Shown here one piece after another: positions 21,269-32,618 of a DNA stretch of 38,783 nt (within the stretch, counting starts at the first letter, position 1; every line of letters begins with the position of its first letter). Position numbers and translations under genes: made by a program. Origin of the DNA: Symbiodinium natans (Eukaryota; Sar; Dinophyceae; Suessiales; Symbiodiniaceae). The notes below the pieces were generated by a model. That model did not search any database. It saw only the letters and a list, made by a program, of their open reading frames with translations, and had not been told where the DNA came from. The stretch lies in NCBI GenBank assembly GCA_905221605.1, contig CAJNDS010002712.1, forward strand, positions 1,135,001 to 1,173,783, read 5' to 3'.

Positions 21269-23075
21269 TGAGAGGCTCGAGTCGGTTTGAGCGCTTTGAG
21301 GCTTGGGCGTGAGGGGGCGGGGGATTGGGCGCCCTTTTGGGTGACCCAGTGGGTCTTCATGCTGGATCCTAGCACGCCTGTGTCACCCGGTAAAAGTGCG
21401 CTAGTGGTAAAGACGCGGTGCTCTTTAGTTGGTCAGCCAAGGATTCAAATGGCCGAGCTTTTCAAGCAACCCGGCTCCCAAAAGCCTCATGTTCGGAAAC
21501 ATACAGTCGATCTGATACCTTTACACTATGATGGCTGAACCTGGCGACCATCCCATACATCCCATACCTTTCACCGAGTGGGCAGCGTTCTAAACAACAC
21601 CTACACATCATACAAGCCAGATGTGGCCAACCATGGTCGACGCGACCGGAGACACAATTCGTTCGAGGCTTCATGGCAAGATGGCGGCAGTCGTTCTACT
21701 TGGCAAGGCCATGATGGAGGACCACGTTGAGTTTGTTCAAAAGGATGGACATGAAAGGCGAGAGAAAGAGCCCCATGAGCCCCCTTAACCGGCAGAAACT
21801 CTGATGATCAATCTTCCCTGTCGGACTCAGGACGCGCTGCGCTTCATGATGGGCCTTGGGCTGTGGCTCATCGCAGTCGGCGTGGGGCTCATGCAGCCAG
21901 GGAGCAGGGCCAATGAATGCAGGAGTTACGTGGACCGTGTAAGTTACTGTAGGTTCAGTCCGAAGCTATCACAGAAAGGGTCTGTGCGGTCAAGGGCGTC
22001 AAGGGCTGAGGCTGCGAGAGGGGATACATCGGGATACCAAGTCCATATCCTGGAGCTGCCATCAAACGGGGCGCCGCATCTCTCGAACCCCGACACAAAC
22101 CGCTGCAACATACCTGGCGACTTGCACACATCTGTTTATGCCAGGGAAAAGCGCAGACCTACACAACCGCAACAGAAACCTTCAGCATAACATGCATTGC
22201 TTACGGTGACAATGAACACACCTCGGGACAAACGCTTGATGATAAACTGACACAGTTGCAGTCCACAGACGCATGCGGAGGTGCATCGCTGCATAAGCTG
22301 CAGGATGAGGAGAATAGGCGCGGCATGAAAGTTGCCTGATATGTTGCCATACCAAGAGCTCCCAATCTGAGGGCACGGTGGGAAGTGAGATCCTTGTTGC
22401 AGCTCAATGTGTGCATTGGGTTGGCATGTGCATTCTTGCGAGAGGTATTTCAGTCTTTTGTGTGAAAAAAAGATGGGGAGAGTGTCAGCCTCCTTTCCTG
22501 CGCAACCCGGTCACGTGTCCCCGAGTTGCCCTGCTCAAGCTGCACATGGATAGCCAGCTCATGAAGTCTCTGCTTTGACATCCAAGCTGTAGCTTCGGAA
22601 GAAGCATGATAGCAAGAGTATGCAAGAGTCTTACATGTCATAGGCATGTAGGGGTTCAGAACGTTCAAGGTTGGAGACGGTTGGCCTGCATAACGCAGGC
22701 TGCTTCGACAGCAGGACACACATGTACCTTCAGAGCCTTTCAAGGGTAGACTTCGTTCCTCATGTACCAGGTAGACGTAAGTAAGGAGCCAGCAACTTCT
22801 GCTGAGCCCTGCATCTGCAGGCCAGAGAACGGTTTCTCCAGCGCGTACAATTTGTTCGCGCATGCTTGGGCCTCATCGGTCTCGATGAAGATCAGATTGC
22901 AGAGCATCCAGGTTGAAAAACAACGTTGGGACCATCGGAAGAGTAGCATCTTGTTCAAGGTGCTAGCCCACCGATGGCTCAGGTCCTGGGCGTGGGCACC
23001 GAAACAGCCACTTCAGCTGCACTGGAAGCAGCTGGAAGCACACACCCGAAGAAGTTTAAGCCCTGCATACCTGAG
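21269..23075. other. no supportable gene
   Basis: Competing frames up to 137 codons on both strands (for example plus 22762-23142, minus 22863-22450). None has a recognisable domain. A tRNA-like stretch near 21395-21450 was examined and rejected. Confidence 0.4.
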
Positions 23076-23079
23076 TGGG

Positions 23080-23440
23080 AGGGGTTTCGCGAACGATCCG
23101 AGCACGACAGTTCGCAAGAACCGTGGGGTTAGAGTTGTCTGAGACCACGGCGCCCGCTGGCGCGCGCGAGCCCGGCGCCAGTAGCCTCAGGAACGTCAAG
23201 GTGCTTTCTCTGAGTCGTCCGCCCACCTCGATCCCGAAAACCAGGAGCCGGCATCTTTGGCTTTGCGCGAGCTTGGGGTATGTGCGGCGTTTACGGTCGA
23301 TCGCCATGGCCAGCCCTGGTTCCCGGTCGGCCCCTGGCCGGCAATCGCCATCGCGTCGCACCGGGCTGACGAGCGTCGCATCGACTACGACCTGTGCGCC
23401 CTGCCAGACCGGACCACGACTTCGATTCTGCGGCCGCCGG
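23080..23440 (-). mobile_element. decayed C-terminal fragment of a dinoflagellate non-LTR retroelement polyprotein
   Basis: On the minus strand a 177-codon frame (23589-23056) contains, at about residues 60-138, VWQGAQVVVDATLVSPVRRD, then RKRRTYPKL, then RCRLLVFGIEVGGR and TLTFLRLLA. This block recurs in multicopy dinoflagellate proteins downstream of reverse transcriptase domains. The expected RRIEVVVRSG stretch just before it lies in a different minus frame (23435-23403), so a frameshift sits near 23412. After LRLLA the expected Arg-rich continuation appears in yet another frame (RRARARQRAPW), a second shift near 23170. No reverse transcriptase or endonuclease domain is present in the window, so this is a dead, truncated remnant. 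Local GC is higher than around it. Confidence 0.7.
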
Positions 23441-24460
23441 CGCATCGATGTTGAGGATATCCGAGCCAGCGGGCCCGCTCGGCGGGCCAGCACACCCAGG
23501 GCATCGTCGCGGGGCTTGAGGTTTCGTTCCCTGAGTTCACAGGGTACCCAGCTTGCATATCGCTCACCTGCGGCGATTCCCAACATCAAAGTGCCAAAAT
23601 TGAGATCCTGGCCCAGAATACCGAAAGAGGAGTGCCATGATCCTCAAGGCATCACAGGTCTTTAGTTTGCGAGCAACCTGTTGCCAGCAATTCACAAATC
23701 CATGAATCCCGGTCCAAAGTAGAAGCTGCAACACAGGACATGAGTTACTACGGAACCGGCCAAGTCATCGACACGATTATTCGTGCCGTCTACTTGGGCG
23801 CACTGCTCCTCGACAAAATCATACTGCCCATGGCACCCTGACAGGTCAGAGAAGTAAGGAGGAAAGCACAACAGAACCCACCCGGTCAGTCTGTCTTGCA
23901 CATGAAATCCTCTACTCCAACCCGGTCGCGAAGCTTAGGGCTTAGTGGCTTAGTGCTTCTGCCGCACCTTAGCTGCCGACCCCGGCTCCTACTCAGTCCT
24001 GCTTTTGGTATCTGTCAAAGAAGAGAAGCCTTGATGTGAAGGTGGGTCTCAGTGGTTCCGATACTCAACGTTCTTGTCGCCGCGATGGCTTCTCGGCTCG
24101 AAGCTGCTTTTCTATGCTGAGGTTTGGGCATCTCAAGCCACTGTCATTTGGAGGGTCTGAAGTGGCTTCTCCCATGGTTGGCTTCTGCACTCCCTTTCAT
24201 TCAGCTTTTGTGTGGGTGTTCCCCGGACAAAAGGACAGTCCGACATGTGCCCGGACAATGGCAACTGCCGAGCATCATTCACACGTCCAAACCCCAGGTG
24301 TCCACCTACTCCAAAGCAGAGTCTATGACGCTGGGTTTGGCGATCAAGGCGTCACGGCCAAAATACTGATGAGAAGTGCATCCCAGCATTTGATCCAACG
24401 AGAAGACAGCCGAAAGCACATGGAAGCACAAACCAGATATGAGGGTTTTGCCAATACTAA

Positions 24461-24516
24461 TGGCCCCGAATATAAAACCTCAGATAGTAGGATCCCCGTA
24501 TGATAAGGACCCCAAC
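24461..24516. repeat. dispersed repeat, copy 2 (pair at 16294-16346)
   Basis: Same orientation and word order as copy 1: CCGAATATA, then AGTAGGATCCCC, then TAAGGACCCCAA. Confidence 0.75.
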
Positions 24517-25442
24517 AAGGCATCCCTAATTGCGTAAACCCCACATTGCTTTGGCTGATCCTGGAAGGCCAGAGCAGCCTTTGTGCTGCGCATGGAGGAC
24601 CTCGGACATGGACCAAGTTCACGCGAAGTGTCTCTTCGTATTTGTGAATAAAAAAGAAAGGGTCGTGCTTCTTGCATCTGCGTGTGGCCAAGAATACTGA
24701 TGTAGTCGTGTGTTGCAATCGAGGGAGCGTGACGGGGGAGAGAGTCCCATTAGGCCATCAGTTTAGTAGCGCTGGCATTTTGCTGGCCGCCCGTGCGGCG
24801 TCTGGACTACCTTCGCGCAGCAGGCTGACATCGAGGCAATGACACAATTACACAGAGTGTGTATGTGTGTGGTGCTGTAGTGAGGAGTACGGTAGGCAGG
24901 GTGGAAGGCCCCCCCAACCTGACATAAGTGACAAACAGTGAGTGTGGCGTGCGACAGTCCTGTGTATAAACGACTTGTCCGATTCAATGGGTCAGACTGT
25001 CGGTGGGGAAAGATGGAGGCCTCCGGGTTTAAGTTGAACCAGGTTGCGAGATTGTAAGTGACGTTGTAAAAGGGGTACAACCATATATAGTGATACTGTG
25101 ACCGCGAACCAAGACTTCAATCAAAAACGGTGCCCGGCTACTTGTTCATGGGGCCTGGGCACGGGTAGGTTGATTGTGATCGGGAATCGCAATAGACTGG
25201 AGAACTGCAGTTCACTGAGTACCGACGCGAAGCAGGCAGTACTCCAGCAAGAGATGCATGGGCAGGCCTGTGCCAGCAAGTTTACGAGCTCTTATATAAG
25301 TCGTCTTAAGTCTAACTTTTCTGTCTGGCTCTGACACCATCGGCTCCAGGACATGCTTCGGTTTGCCGCTTGGACAGCGAGAGTTTGAGGAGTGCAAAGG
25401 TGTCAGGGACCAGCGACCCATAGTTTGCATGGATGTAATCTG

Positions 25443-25550
25443 CCGGTTCGATCAATACCGACAGATTACCGATTGTTTCTCGATAAAGTATTGGTAGTAT
25501 TGATGCGAACGGTTAGGTTCGATACTCAAGTACTACCGATTTCCGTTCGA
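25443..25550. repeat. complex foldback sequence
   Basis: CCGGTTCGATCAATACC at 25443-25459 is an imperfect inverted match of 25493-25512. A second inverted pair links GGTAGTATTGA with TCAAGTACTACC further right. The word TTCGAT recurs three times and ACCGAT-like words several times. Likely a decayed foldback or MITE-type element. Confidence 0.45.
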
Positions 25551-25792
25551 TAGAGGCGGACGCAACCATTTGACACAAAAACCTCTCCTGCAATACTGTC
25601 CTTTGCAGCATGAGTGGGTCCTCGCGAAGGGGGCAGCCTAGTTGCCAAAGGTCCTGTAGCGTCGCAACCCCCAAGCTTTGTAAATGAAGGGCTCAAGAAC
25701 CTCCTGCCTTCCAGAAGCGCCGCCTGCACTACTTCAAAGAAGCTGGCTTTGACGTGGCCCTGGCCTTCTCCGAACACGACCGAGGCAGCCAA
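25526..25792 (-). CDS. hypothetical minus-strand ORF or exon (doubtful)
   Basis: Eighty-eight codons read from TTG at 25792. The first 20 or so use mostly C- or G-ending codons (GHVKASFFEVVQAALLEG), which suggests an exon. A 63-codon plus frame (25614-25805) overlaps. No domain recognised; the true ends are unknown. Confidence 0.25.
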   Translation of the reverse strand: MAASVVFGEGQGHVKASFFEVVQAALLEGRRFLSPSFTKLGGCDATGPLATRLPPSRGPTHAAKDSIAGEVFVSNGCVRLYRTEIGST

Positions 25793-26663
25793 TGATTATC
25801 GCTGAAAGCTGAACCCAAAACTTGGCTCTACGAACTCTCCACCTTCACGCGTGGTTCACGTCAAGGCTGTAGGTTTCCCAGAATTGGGAGGCCCGAGCGG
25901 CGGCATCTCCATGATGTGCGACACGCTGCAGCTGAAGGCGCGGCGCGGCCTGCGTTGTAGTTTTCTTGGGAAAAACTGGGGGCCGTGGCTCCCATCGGAT
26001 GTCGATGTTGGTCACTAGTTTCGGTTTGGAGCTGAAGCCAAGATGGACCTGCAATCTGAGAGCTCATGCACCCCAAGCCCCGCTGAGCTGTGTAACCTGC
26101 AGATACTGTTCTGGAAGCGAAGGGTATCCAAATGATCCCTGGAAATCCACTTCAGCATGCAGCAAAGCTTCCTGGTCTTGCTGCCATTTGGTTGCAAGCT
26201 CACCCTGGTTGTCCCAAAACTGCCCACACTATCTCCAAGCGATTCGACACAGCATGTCCATGTGCCCACACATCCGCAGCTTCGGGGGCTTGCAAAGACT
26301 CGTTGGCCACAGGCGTAGGCGAGCCATAGAGAATGGGCCGACCAGGGCTCGGTTTGCACAAGTGATCATGGTACATGTAGTGGTTTCATCTGCGACATGA
26401 ACCACATGAACCCAAGCTCGCTCGCGGATGGTGTATAGTGTAGCACAGGAGCACGGCAGCTTCGCGCGCCGGGTCGGCACAGTCCTCTTCTTTGCTGGGG
26501 AGACTGGCGCGGCGGCTCGGGTCGCACTCGCCCTCCCGGCCCGATGTAGATTGCTACGTGATGAACTTCGGATGGAGGGGATGTACTAGGTTGCGCACCT
26601 GCCCTAGCCCAATAAAGCCGAAACTAGCCTCTTGCCCCTGTTGTTGTTTTTCGTGCCTTTGCT

Positions 26664-26912
26664 GTGGGCTTGGCAAGATCACTGCGTGTGGCTGGCCCAA
26701 GTCTGACTGAGCGGTCGCGTGAAATCACCCGATTCCTATGCGAGCTTGAGCTTCCTGACCTCACACCATGGTCCAGAAATTACGCCACAGAATCCGGGTC
26801 AGATTCAGACATTTCATTTGAGGAGCAGCCGTGGCCAGCCCACGACATTCCAGTACTGTGCGACATGGTAGACACTTCGACCGAAAGGCTTCCCTCCCAG
26901 GACTGGGGATGA
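26664..26912 (+). CDS. hypothetical acidic ORF, possibly a terminal exon
   Basis: Eighty-two codons ending in TGA. From about residue 14 the peptide is balanced and acidic (ERSREITRFLCELELPDLTP, later ESGSDSDISFEEQPWPAHD). A pyrimidine-rich stretch and GGCAAG lie just before it, so it may begin at a splice acceptor and not at the GTG at 26664. The opposite strand is low-complexity at one end. No family recognised. Confidence 0.3.
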   Translation: MGLARSLRVAGPSLTERSREITRFLCELELPDLTPWSRNYATESGSDSDISFEEQPWPAHDIPVLCDMVDTSTERLPSQDWG

Positions 26913-26923
26913 GGGTTGAACGT

Positions 26924-26924
<1 letters not shown>

Positions 26925-26967
<43 letters not shown>

Positions 26968-26998
26968 TCTCTGTATTTGTCTTTCTTCTCTTTCTCTG
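26925..26998. repeat. CT microsatellite
   Basis: Pure CT dinucleotides to about 26960, then CT mixed with TTT. Minus-strand Arg-Glu frames across it are artefacts. Confidence 0.9.
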
Positions 26999-27029
26999 TG
27001 CATGTACATTGCCTATGTGCATGTGTACA

Positions 27030-27133
27030 TATATATATATATGTATATATATATGTAAATATGAATTCATTTTTTTTTTGGGGGGGGGGGGGGGGTGAGG
27101 CGGCGCTCAGAGATCGCCCTGGGGGCGGGGGGG
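27030..27133. repeat. AT microsatellite followed by T10-G16 junction and a second G run
   Basis: AT/GTATAT dinucleotides to about 27058, then 10 T at 27070-27079 joined directly to 16 G at 27080-27095, and a broken G run at 27120-27133. Confidence 0.9.
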
Positions 27134-27676
27134 GATCTTGGCTGGGTGCAGACTTTTGGCTGTTTTGGCTTGAAGGTTTACCGCCGAATAGCACAGCATG
27201 TCGGTTGAAGGCCAGGTTGGGATGCCTGGAGTTGTGGTCAGCAGCGACCTGGGCTTGCGAGATCTTGTGGGCACTGTTGGGTTGTGTTGACCTTTCAGAG
27301 TGCACGTGCGCCTTCTGAACAAGCGTCCTGGCGCGGAACCTCCAACAAACTCACCTCTAAAGCACGCACCGCAGGATTCCAGCCTTGACAAGGTTCCTCA
27401 CAGTTATCTTGTGATTTCGGAAGTAGCCTCGTCATGAATGCAGGAGCTGCACCAACAACTGCTGTCCGAGCTTCGCGTTATCCGCGACGCCACGACACGT
27501 GACAGGGTCATCCCAGCTGCAAAGGAGTAGCTTTCTTGGTGCCGCATATCGCCGGTCAAGCACATTTTTCATGCTTGCAGCTGGATTCCAACTTCTGATC
27601 ACGATATGTCCACTAGTGACAGGCCAAGAAATCTGGCAGGACATCCAGACATTCTGTTTTTTTTTCTGTTTTTGCC

Positions 27677-28374
27677 TTGTACCACTACTCCAATACAGCT
27701 AATCGGATTGCTATTATTCGCTTTCAGCTTCTTCAGGTCATTGAAGCTTTCGTAGCTTTGCTTTCTCGTATCATGTTCGGCCCCCCTGAAGCCATGATCG
27801 CAAGACTCTTGCATGTCCCTCTACCTAGGTCAATGGAGGGAAAGCATTGCCGGAGCCGTCTGCTGCATCTCGACACGTGGAGCTATCGCTGGAGACACTG
27901 GCCGCTTGGGTCATTATTCCCTGCCATGGCCATAGTTCATGTGTTCCGCTGCATCCTGAAGAAGTTGCGAGCCCCCAAGCCCCCAGGCAGCGCTCGCCGA
28001 AGCGACGGCAGGCCACCACTGTTTTCTGGCCATCGAAGGCCTGGATGGGGACTTCTTGGGAGCTGTAGGGGAGCTTTAGGTGCAGCTTATGGCCGTTCAC
28101 TGAGGACTTCTAGCCGTGGAGGAGACTGGGTGGCCATCGATAGGGGCCACTCAAGTTTTTGCCTGTCCTCTACATCATGTCACCACGTGCAAAAGTTTTC
28201 TGTATGGGGAGGGAACCTGGTTTGTATACGGCATTGGAGGATCCCATGCCAAGTTGCGGTCCGGAAGGGAAAAACACTGCAATCTCCGCACCACGGTGTC
28301 TGGCATGTTTTGCTGCATCAGAGCTGGGACCTCAAGCAAAGATACTTTTTCATTGACAGCATAGCTCCACACAA
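27677..28374 (+). CDS. hypothetical long exon or ORF, open to a GTAAGT donor
   Basis: This 233-codon frame is the longest in the window. It stays open up to CACACAA|GTAAGT, and its stop codon lies inside that donor motif, as expected of an exon read through into an intron. The other two plus frames close at 28356-28364. The predicted peptide is Arg/His/Ser-rich with no domain I recognise. Parts of the other plus frames also look protein-like (AIEGLDGDFLGAVGEL near 28032-28079), so the region may instead contain several shorter exons. No start is assigned; 27677 is TTG. Confidence 0.3.
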
Positions 28375-28507
28375 GTAAGTTTTGCACCGTGGTTGTCACT
28401 GCTCTCCTGTGCCTCTCTGTGCCTCTGCCTCTCTGCCTGCGCCTCTGCCCCTCTCTCTTTCGCTCTCGCTCTCTCTCTTTCGCTCTCGCTCTCTCTCTCT
28501 CTCTCTG

Positions 28508-28549
<42 letters not shown>

Positions 28550-28550
28550 G
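28375..28550 (+). other. candidate 176-nt intron with CT-microsatellite polypyrimidine tract
   Basis: GTAAGT at 28375-28380 and CTGCAG at 28545-28550 bound a sequence whose 3' part is almost pure CT/CGCT (28410-28546). The length agrees with the roughly 150-270 nt introns inferred elsewhere in the window. The downstream frame after splicing closes at about 28577, so the end of the gene or another acceptor (for example TTTCGCAG near 28711) is possible. Confidence 0.4.
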
Positions 28551-28852
28551 CGTTATCTTTTTCTTCTTCCTCTGATTTAAAGATAGACGTGACCATCTGT
28601 TGAGGTCGTTTAAGAATCATGTCGCCACCTATACCAAGTTTAGCAGATGTCGCCGCACGTTAGCTCTTGGTCCTGCGTTTTCTGTTGCTGACGCGGGTTG
28701 CTTTCGCAGACTGCCTGGCCCAGTGAAAGCACCGTGCGGTTAGAGAAAGTGCACCTGATTCCTACGAAAGGCAACTTCCTGGCAGGTCGAGTCTATGATG
28801 TGGGCGCATACCTTCCGAAGCATCCAGGCAGGAAGATGCCTCGTCAGAGCGG

Positions 28853-28882
28853 GTGTGTGTGTGTGTAGGTGTGTGTAGGTGT
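28853..28882. repeat. GT microsatellite with AG interruptions
   Basis: GTGTGTGTGTGT followed by two GTAG-interrupted segments. Confidence 0.85.
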
Positions 28883-29229
28883 TCATTACTGAACTTGATG
28901 AGATCTTGGATCGGGGCGAGCTTCTGAACTACCATGATGCCCTGGGAGCTTTGTTGATGCTGTTTTGAACATGGCTGAAACTGAGCCATCGTTCAGAAAC
29001 TGCACCAGTGCAGGTGGAAGCGGCGTGCTGGAATCCGGCCGTGGCAGTGATGTAAGTGATACTAGCCCGGTCCAGCAACTCTTTTGTTGCACATGGTTTC
29101 TGGAATCACGGTTTGCTTCTTGTTCTTGGTAGCAGCATCTGCGGGTCATGTTCGCCTCTAGGACATTGAGTTTATGAGAGGTTACAGCTAATGACAACGG
29201 TATCATCTCGGTTACCATCTTGAAACAGA

Positions 29230-29880
29230 ATGGCTTTGTGCAGGGATGATATATTTCCGGCCAACATTAAAGAGGCTCATGTTCCATATCCGTGGTTTGC
29301 TTTGCGCTGTTCTTCTTTTCATTTGTGTGCACTACTTCTGTCTTCGAAAGTCCTTTCCGGAGTTTCACCAATGATACAATGCAAGGTTCCTTCTTTTTGG
29401 TGTTTGTGGAAAGATATGAATTGTCTATCTGTTCCTTCGCGAATTAGGTTCGGCCTCAATTTTTTTCACATCCAGACAATGCACTAGAAGCATGTTGATT
29501 ACTTACTGCTTTGCATAGAGTACCTGAATGGCATCTCTTATGCAAACATACAGTTTCAAGTGTTGTACCTCATAAAACATTCTTTACTTGTATCTTATCC
29601 TTGCTTAGCTTAGGAAAATTCTTTCAAAGTCTTTTTGCTGCCTTATCATGTCCAGTAGACTCGTAGACGTAATGGATTTTATCTGTGGTGTTCGGCTTCT
29701 TTCATTTTGCCATTTTGTTTTCTTCGGACAGATGGGCAATTTCCTGTGGCCAACGCGACAGTGCACTAGAATATTCGATTTTCCTTGTCTATATGAAATA
29801 GGCAAATAGTCCTGAAATGCCCAAGAGCCCCTTAACTAGTATGAGCATACCCTTGGTGGCATCTGCAACCGGCTAATCTC
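29230..29880. other. low-GC stretch without an assignable gene
   Basis: AT-richer than its flanks. An 85-codon plus frame (29230-29487) and a 66-codon minus frame (29805-29605) exist but show no domain. Confidence 0.4.
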
Positions 29881-30424
29881 CTAGACTTTGCAAGGCTACC
29901 AGTTGAACAAGGCCTGGAACACTCCTGTCACCCTGAAGTCTCTACTCCTTCCCAGGAACTTTTTCGGACCGCCCACTCTCAACTGCCCCGGGCGCGTGCT
30001 GCTTTGGCAGAGCTTCCAGTGGCCTGTTCGGCACGGAGTGAGAGGGCAGAAAGCGAGTCAAGCAGCAGATGGATGCCAGATGCATAGCACGTGGACATGT
30101 GTGTCTCTGCGTAGAAGCGAAGCGACACAATCCCTCTTCCCAGCGCTGAAAACCTCTCCACACAACATGTTCCTTTTGCAAAGGGGGTTGTTCAGGATGA
30201 GCCCTACTTTGGGGCCTCTCACAAAGTACCCTCTTGCAATCTTACCGTTCCGATCATCCCCGCCCGTGGGTAGGGCAGCTCGGGCGTTGGCACGGGCAGC
30301 TGCTTTCCTTGGAAGAAATGGGTACCCTGAACAGTAATTCGGGAGTGTACTGATTCTAGAGACCCAGCACAGGGGCCTCGAAGGAGACTCCGCGGTGTTT
30401 TGAGGACAATCGGGCATGGGATTA

Positions 30425-30600
30425 AACCCCCAAACCCTAATCCTCCGCAGCCGGAATGCGATGGGATGGCACGAAGCAATCATGAGCCTAGGGACGAAAA
30501 GGTCAGGGCCAAGAGGCGATGGCCAATGGGAAGAAGAAAGTGAAGAAGCATTGGAGCATTAGTGTATTGAATATATGGGCAACTGTTGGGGTTTAGGGTT
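30425..30600. repeat. telomere-like words in opposite orientations
   Basis: AAACCCCCAAACCCTAAT near 30425-30442 and GGGGTTTAGGGTTTT near 30589-30603 are degenerate CCCTAAA and TTTAGGG units facing each other about 150 nt apart. Confidence 0.55.
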
Positions 30601-31508
30601 TTCCCTCTCCCGCCCTGGAACCGTGCGAAAAGTGGTATGGCCATGAGGAGCCCGAATGGGGAAGCGACTACTCGTAGTAGGGATTCACTGGTCTGTTGGG
30701 TTTTGCTGGGCCTCGAGTTGAGTGCCAGCGACAGCCTAGTGGGGCTCCCCGCCTCGCCTGGTTTGTCCGAGTGTGAGCGATTAAAGAAAGTGGTCAGCTC
30801 GGCGGGCAATAACAAACTTGTGTCTCCTGAGGTGCTTGGCACCCTGCCCTACAATGCGGCCCCGCTGGAGAGTGCAGGGAACAAGGTCTTCGTCTGAAGG
30901 CCCGGGACGGAGGCTAGAGCAAGGGCAGTTGCTTCGGCATCCATCTCTAGGTCGGCTTACACGCCTGTTCTGCCAGGTGTAGATGTGAAACGAAGTGGAG
31001 CGCTACAAAGGAAATGTCCCAAAAACCGTTTTTTCCTTAGGCACCTGTGACATCAGAAAATATCCGGCGGATTCAGAGGTATCGTCTCCCCCGACCGCCG
31101 CGCAGCATGTCTGCAGAAATCGATGTCGGATTTGGTTGCCCGTGTTCTTCAGGTGTGCTCTGGCCTTGCGTGGGTTGACCTCCAAAGTGTCGAGGCTACT
31201 TTTGAGACGGAACCCGACACGCATGTATAACTGACGTGCAGACTAGTCAGGGTTCAGTGTCGATGTCTCTCTCGCATGCAGTTCCTGAGCCTGGGCGAGG
31301 AACAGCCGGTTGACTCAGGGATGCCCTACCGACTGCACCGGTGCGAGATTCACGTTCCTGTCGTCGCCACCCCGTGGAAACAAACTTGGCATACTTGACA
31401 ATAATGTTCATTCAGATTCATTCAGGCCAAAGGAAGACGACAGTTTGGATTCCTGCGCTTGATTTCCCAAGAAACATGCACAGAGGGTTGGCTCACACGG
31501 GGGGGCGC

Positions 31509-31982
31509 TCAACTGACACAAAGTCTCGAAACCCTAACACCGATCCCCCGCTTGAACCTTCTCCACTGCCAAGTACAAGCTGTCCTCCGCAAAGCGGGAC
31601 AGCTTGTCGCATGTGTAGTGTCCATTTTATGAATTGACGCCAGAGCGCAGCTTACCGCAGGAGATGTCATGAGACGTTGTTCCGCTCTTGAACGGTGTAG
31701 TTGCGCGCTGTGCTGTCGGATGTTTTCCATCATCTGCGTAGCACATGCATTTGCATACTCCGCGACCGGCGGAGTAGAGCATGTTCGTTGAACTTGTTGA
31801 TATCCGTGTCCGACATAGGAGCCCACGTGTCTAGAGTCTAGACTATGAGTGGTTTTCACTGATTGTCCTTGGCATGGTGTGACGCGGAAATCGTGTCGAT
31901 GAAGAGCGTTGCTGGGAAAGCACCTCTTGTGCACCTGAAGAGTGTAGTGCAAGGCTTTCCCATTTGGATCAGCACAGCACAT
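31509..31982 (-). CDS. hypothetical 157-codon minus ORF (doubtful)
   Basis: A long minus frame with little competition on the plus strand over 31640-31960. The peptide is rich in His, Ser, Thr and Cys without a membrane segment or recognised domain; it contains RHVGSYVGHGYQQVQRT and YANACATQMMENIRQHSAQ. The start codon is GTG, so the true start or splice site is unknown. Confidence 0.25.
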   Translation of the reverse strand: MCCADPNGKALHYTLQVHKRCFPSNALHRHDFRVTPCQGQSVKTTHSLDSRHVGSYVGHGYQQVQRTCSTPPVAEYANACATQMMENIRQHSAQLHRSRAEQRLMTSPAVSCALASIHKMDTTHATSCPALRRTACTWQWRRFKRGIGVRVSRLCVS

Positions 31983-32327
31983 CAGAACACAACGAGGCTT
32001 TGTTCACTATGCAAACAGAACTACATATAATAGCATGCATATATAGATATATATGTAGACTTTTTTGCCGTTGGCATGGAACACGTCTGGGGGCGTGTGA
32101 CGATATTGAAGTGTACAGACCCGCTGAGCCCCTGGAGCCACGTGCAGACCATGAAAATGCTGGAATGTCTCGGACGGTTCTCGCGGGCTCAGCTTTCGAA
32201 GCCTACTGCTTCAAATCAATGTTTTTCTTGACTGCTCAGCTTTGGTCACCCTCATAAAGGACTCAGAAGAGGCCTCACCAGATGAACATCTACCCGATTG
32301 CATAGTTTTCATGCCCAGCAAAACAAA

Positions 32328-32618
32328 ATGGACTCAATAGAATCAATAGACATCACATCTCCTGACCATGATTTCTCTGACTCTTCAGTCTCATACATCC
32401 TCAAAGGCCCTTCTCCAAGCCCTGGCCCAAGAGACATGCCGGCCGTGGTGGAGACGTTGTACCAGAGCCAGCCATGCGCAGACAGCCTAAGGCTACCTGA
32501 GCTGCACGTTCTGGGTGGCAAAATTGTGTGTGAGCCGGTTAGGGGCTCAGTTCCGGAGTGCCCTAGTAGCCAATCTGCTTTCTTTGGGGCCTGGTGCCAT
32601 GCTTTCAGGCGTTTATGA
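32328..32618 (+). CDS. hypothetical ORF, possible first exon
   Basis: ATG at 32328 in an AAAATGG context begins MDSIESIDITSPDHDFSDSS, an acidic Ser/Asp-rich N-terminus, followed by a Pro/Ser stretch and LPELHVLGGKIVCEPVRG and AFFGAWCHAFRRL before TGA. Composition is natural for a protein. TTTCAG|GCGTTT near the end could be a GC donor, in which case the stop would be intronic. A 131-codon minus frame (32704-32309) covers the same DNA and is also plausible. No family named. Confidence 0.3.
   Translation: MDSIESIDITSPDHDFSDSSVSYILKGPSPSPGPRDMPAVVETLYQSQPCADSLRLPELHVLGGKIVCEPVRGSVPECPSSQSAFFGAWCHAFRRL

Noticed and set aside
21385-21460. tRNA-like sequence with GCTAGTGGTAAAGACG and GGATTCAAATGG resembling A and B boxes
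   Set aside because: No 7-bp acceptor stem or anticodon stem can be drawn, and the B box lacks the required GGTTC core.
26761-27305. Arg-Glu-rich minus ORFs up to 163 codons
   Set aside because: Their core is the complement of the CT microsatellite.
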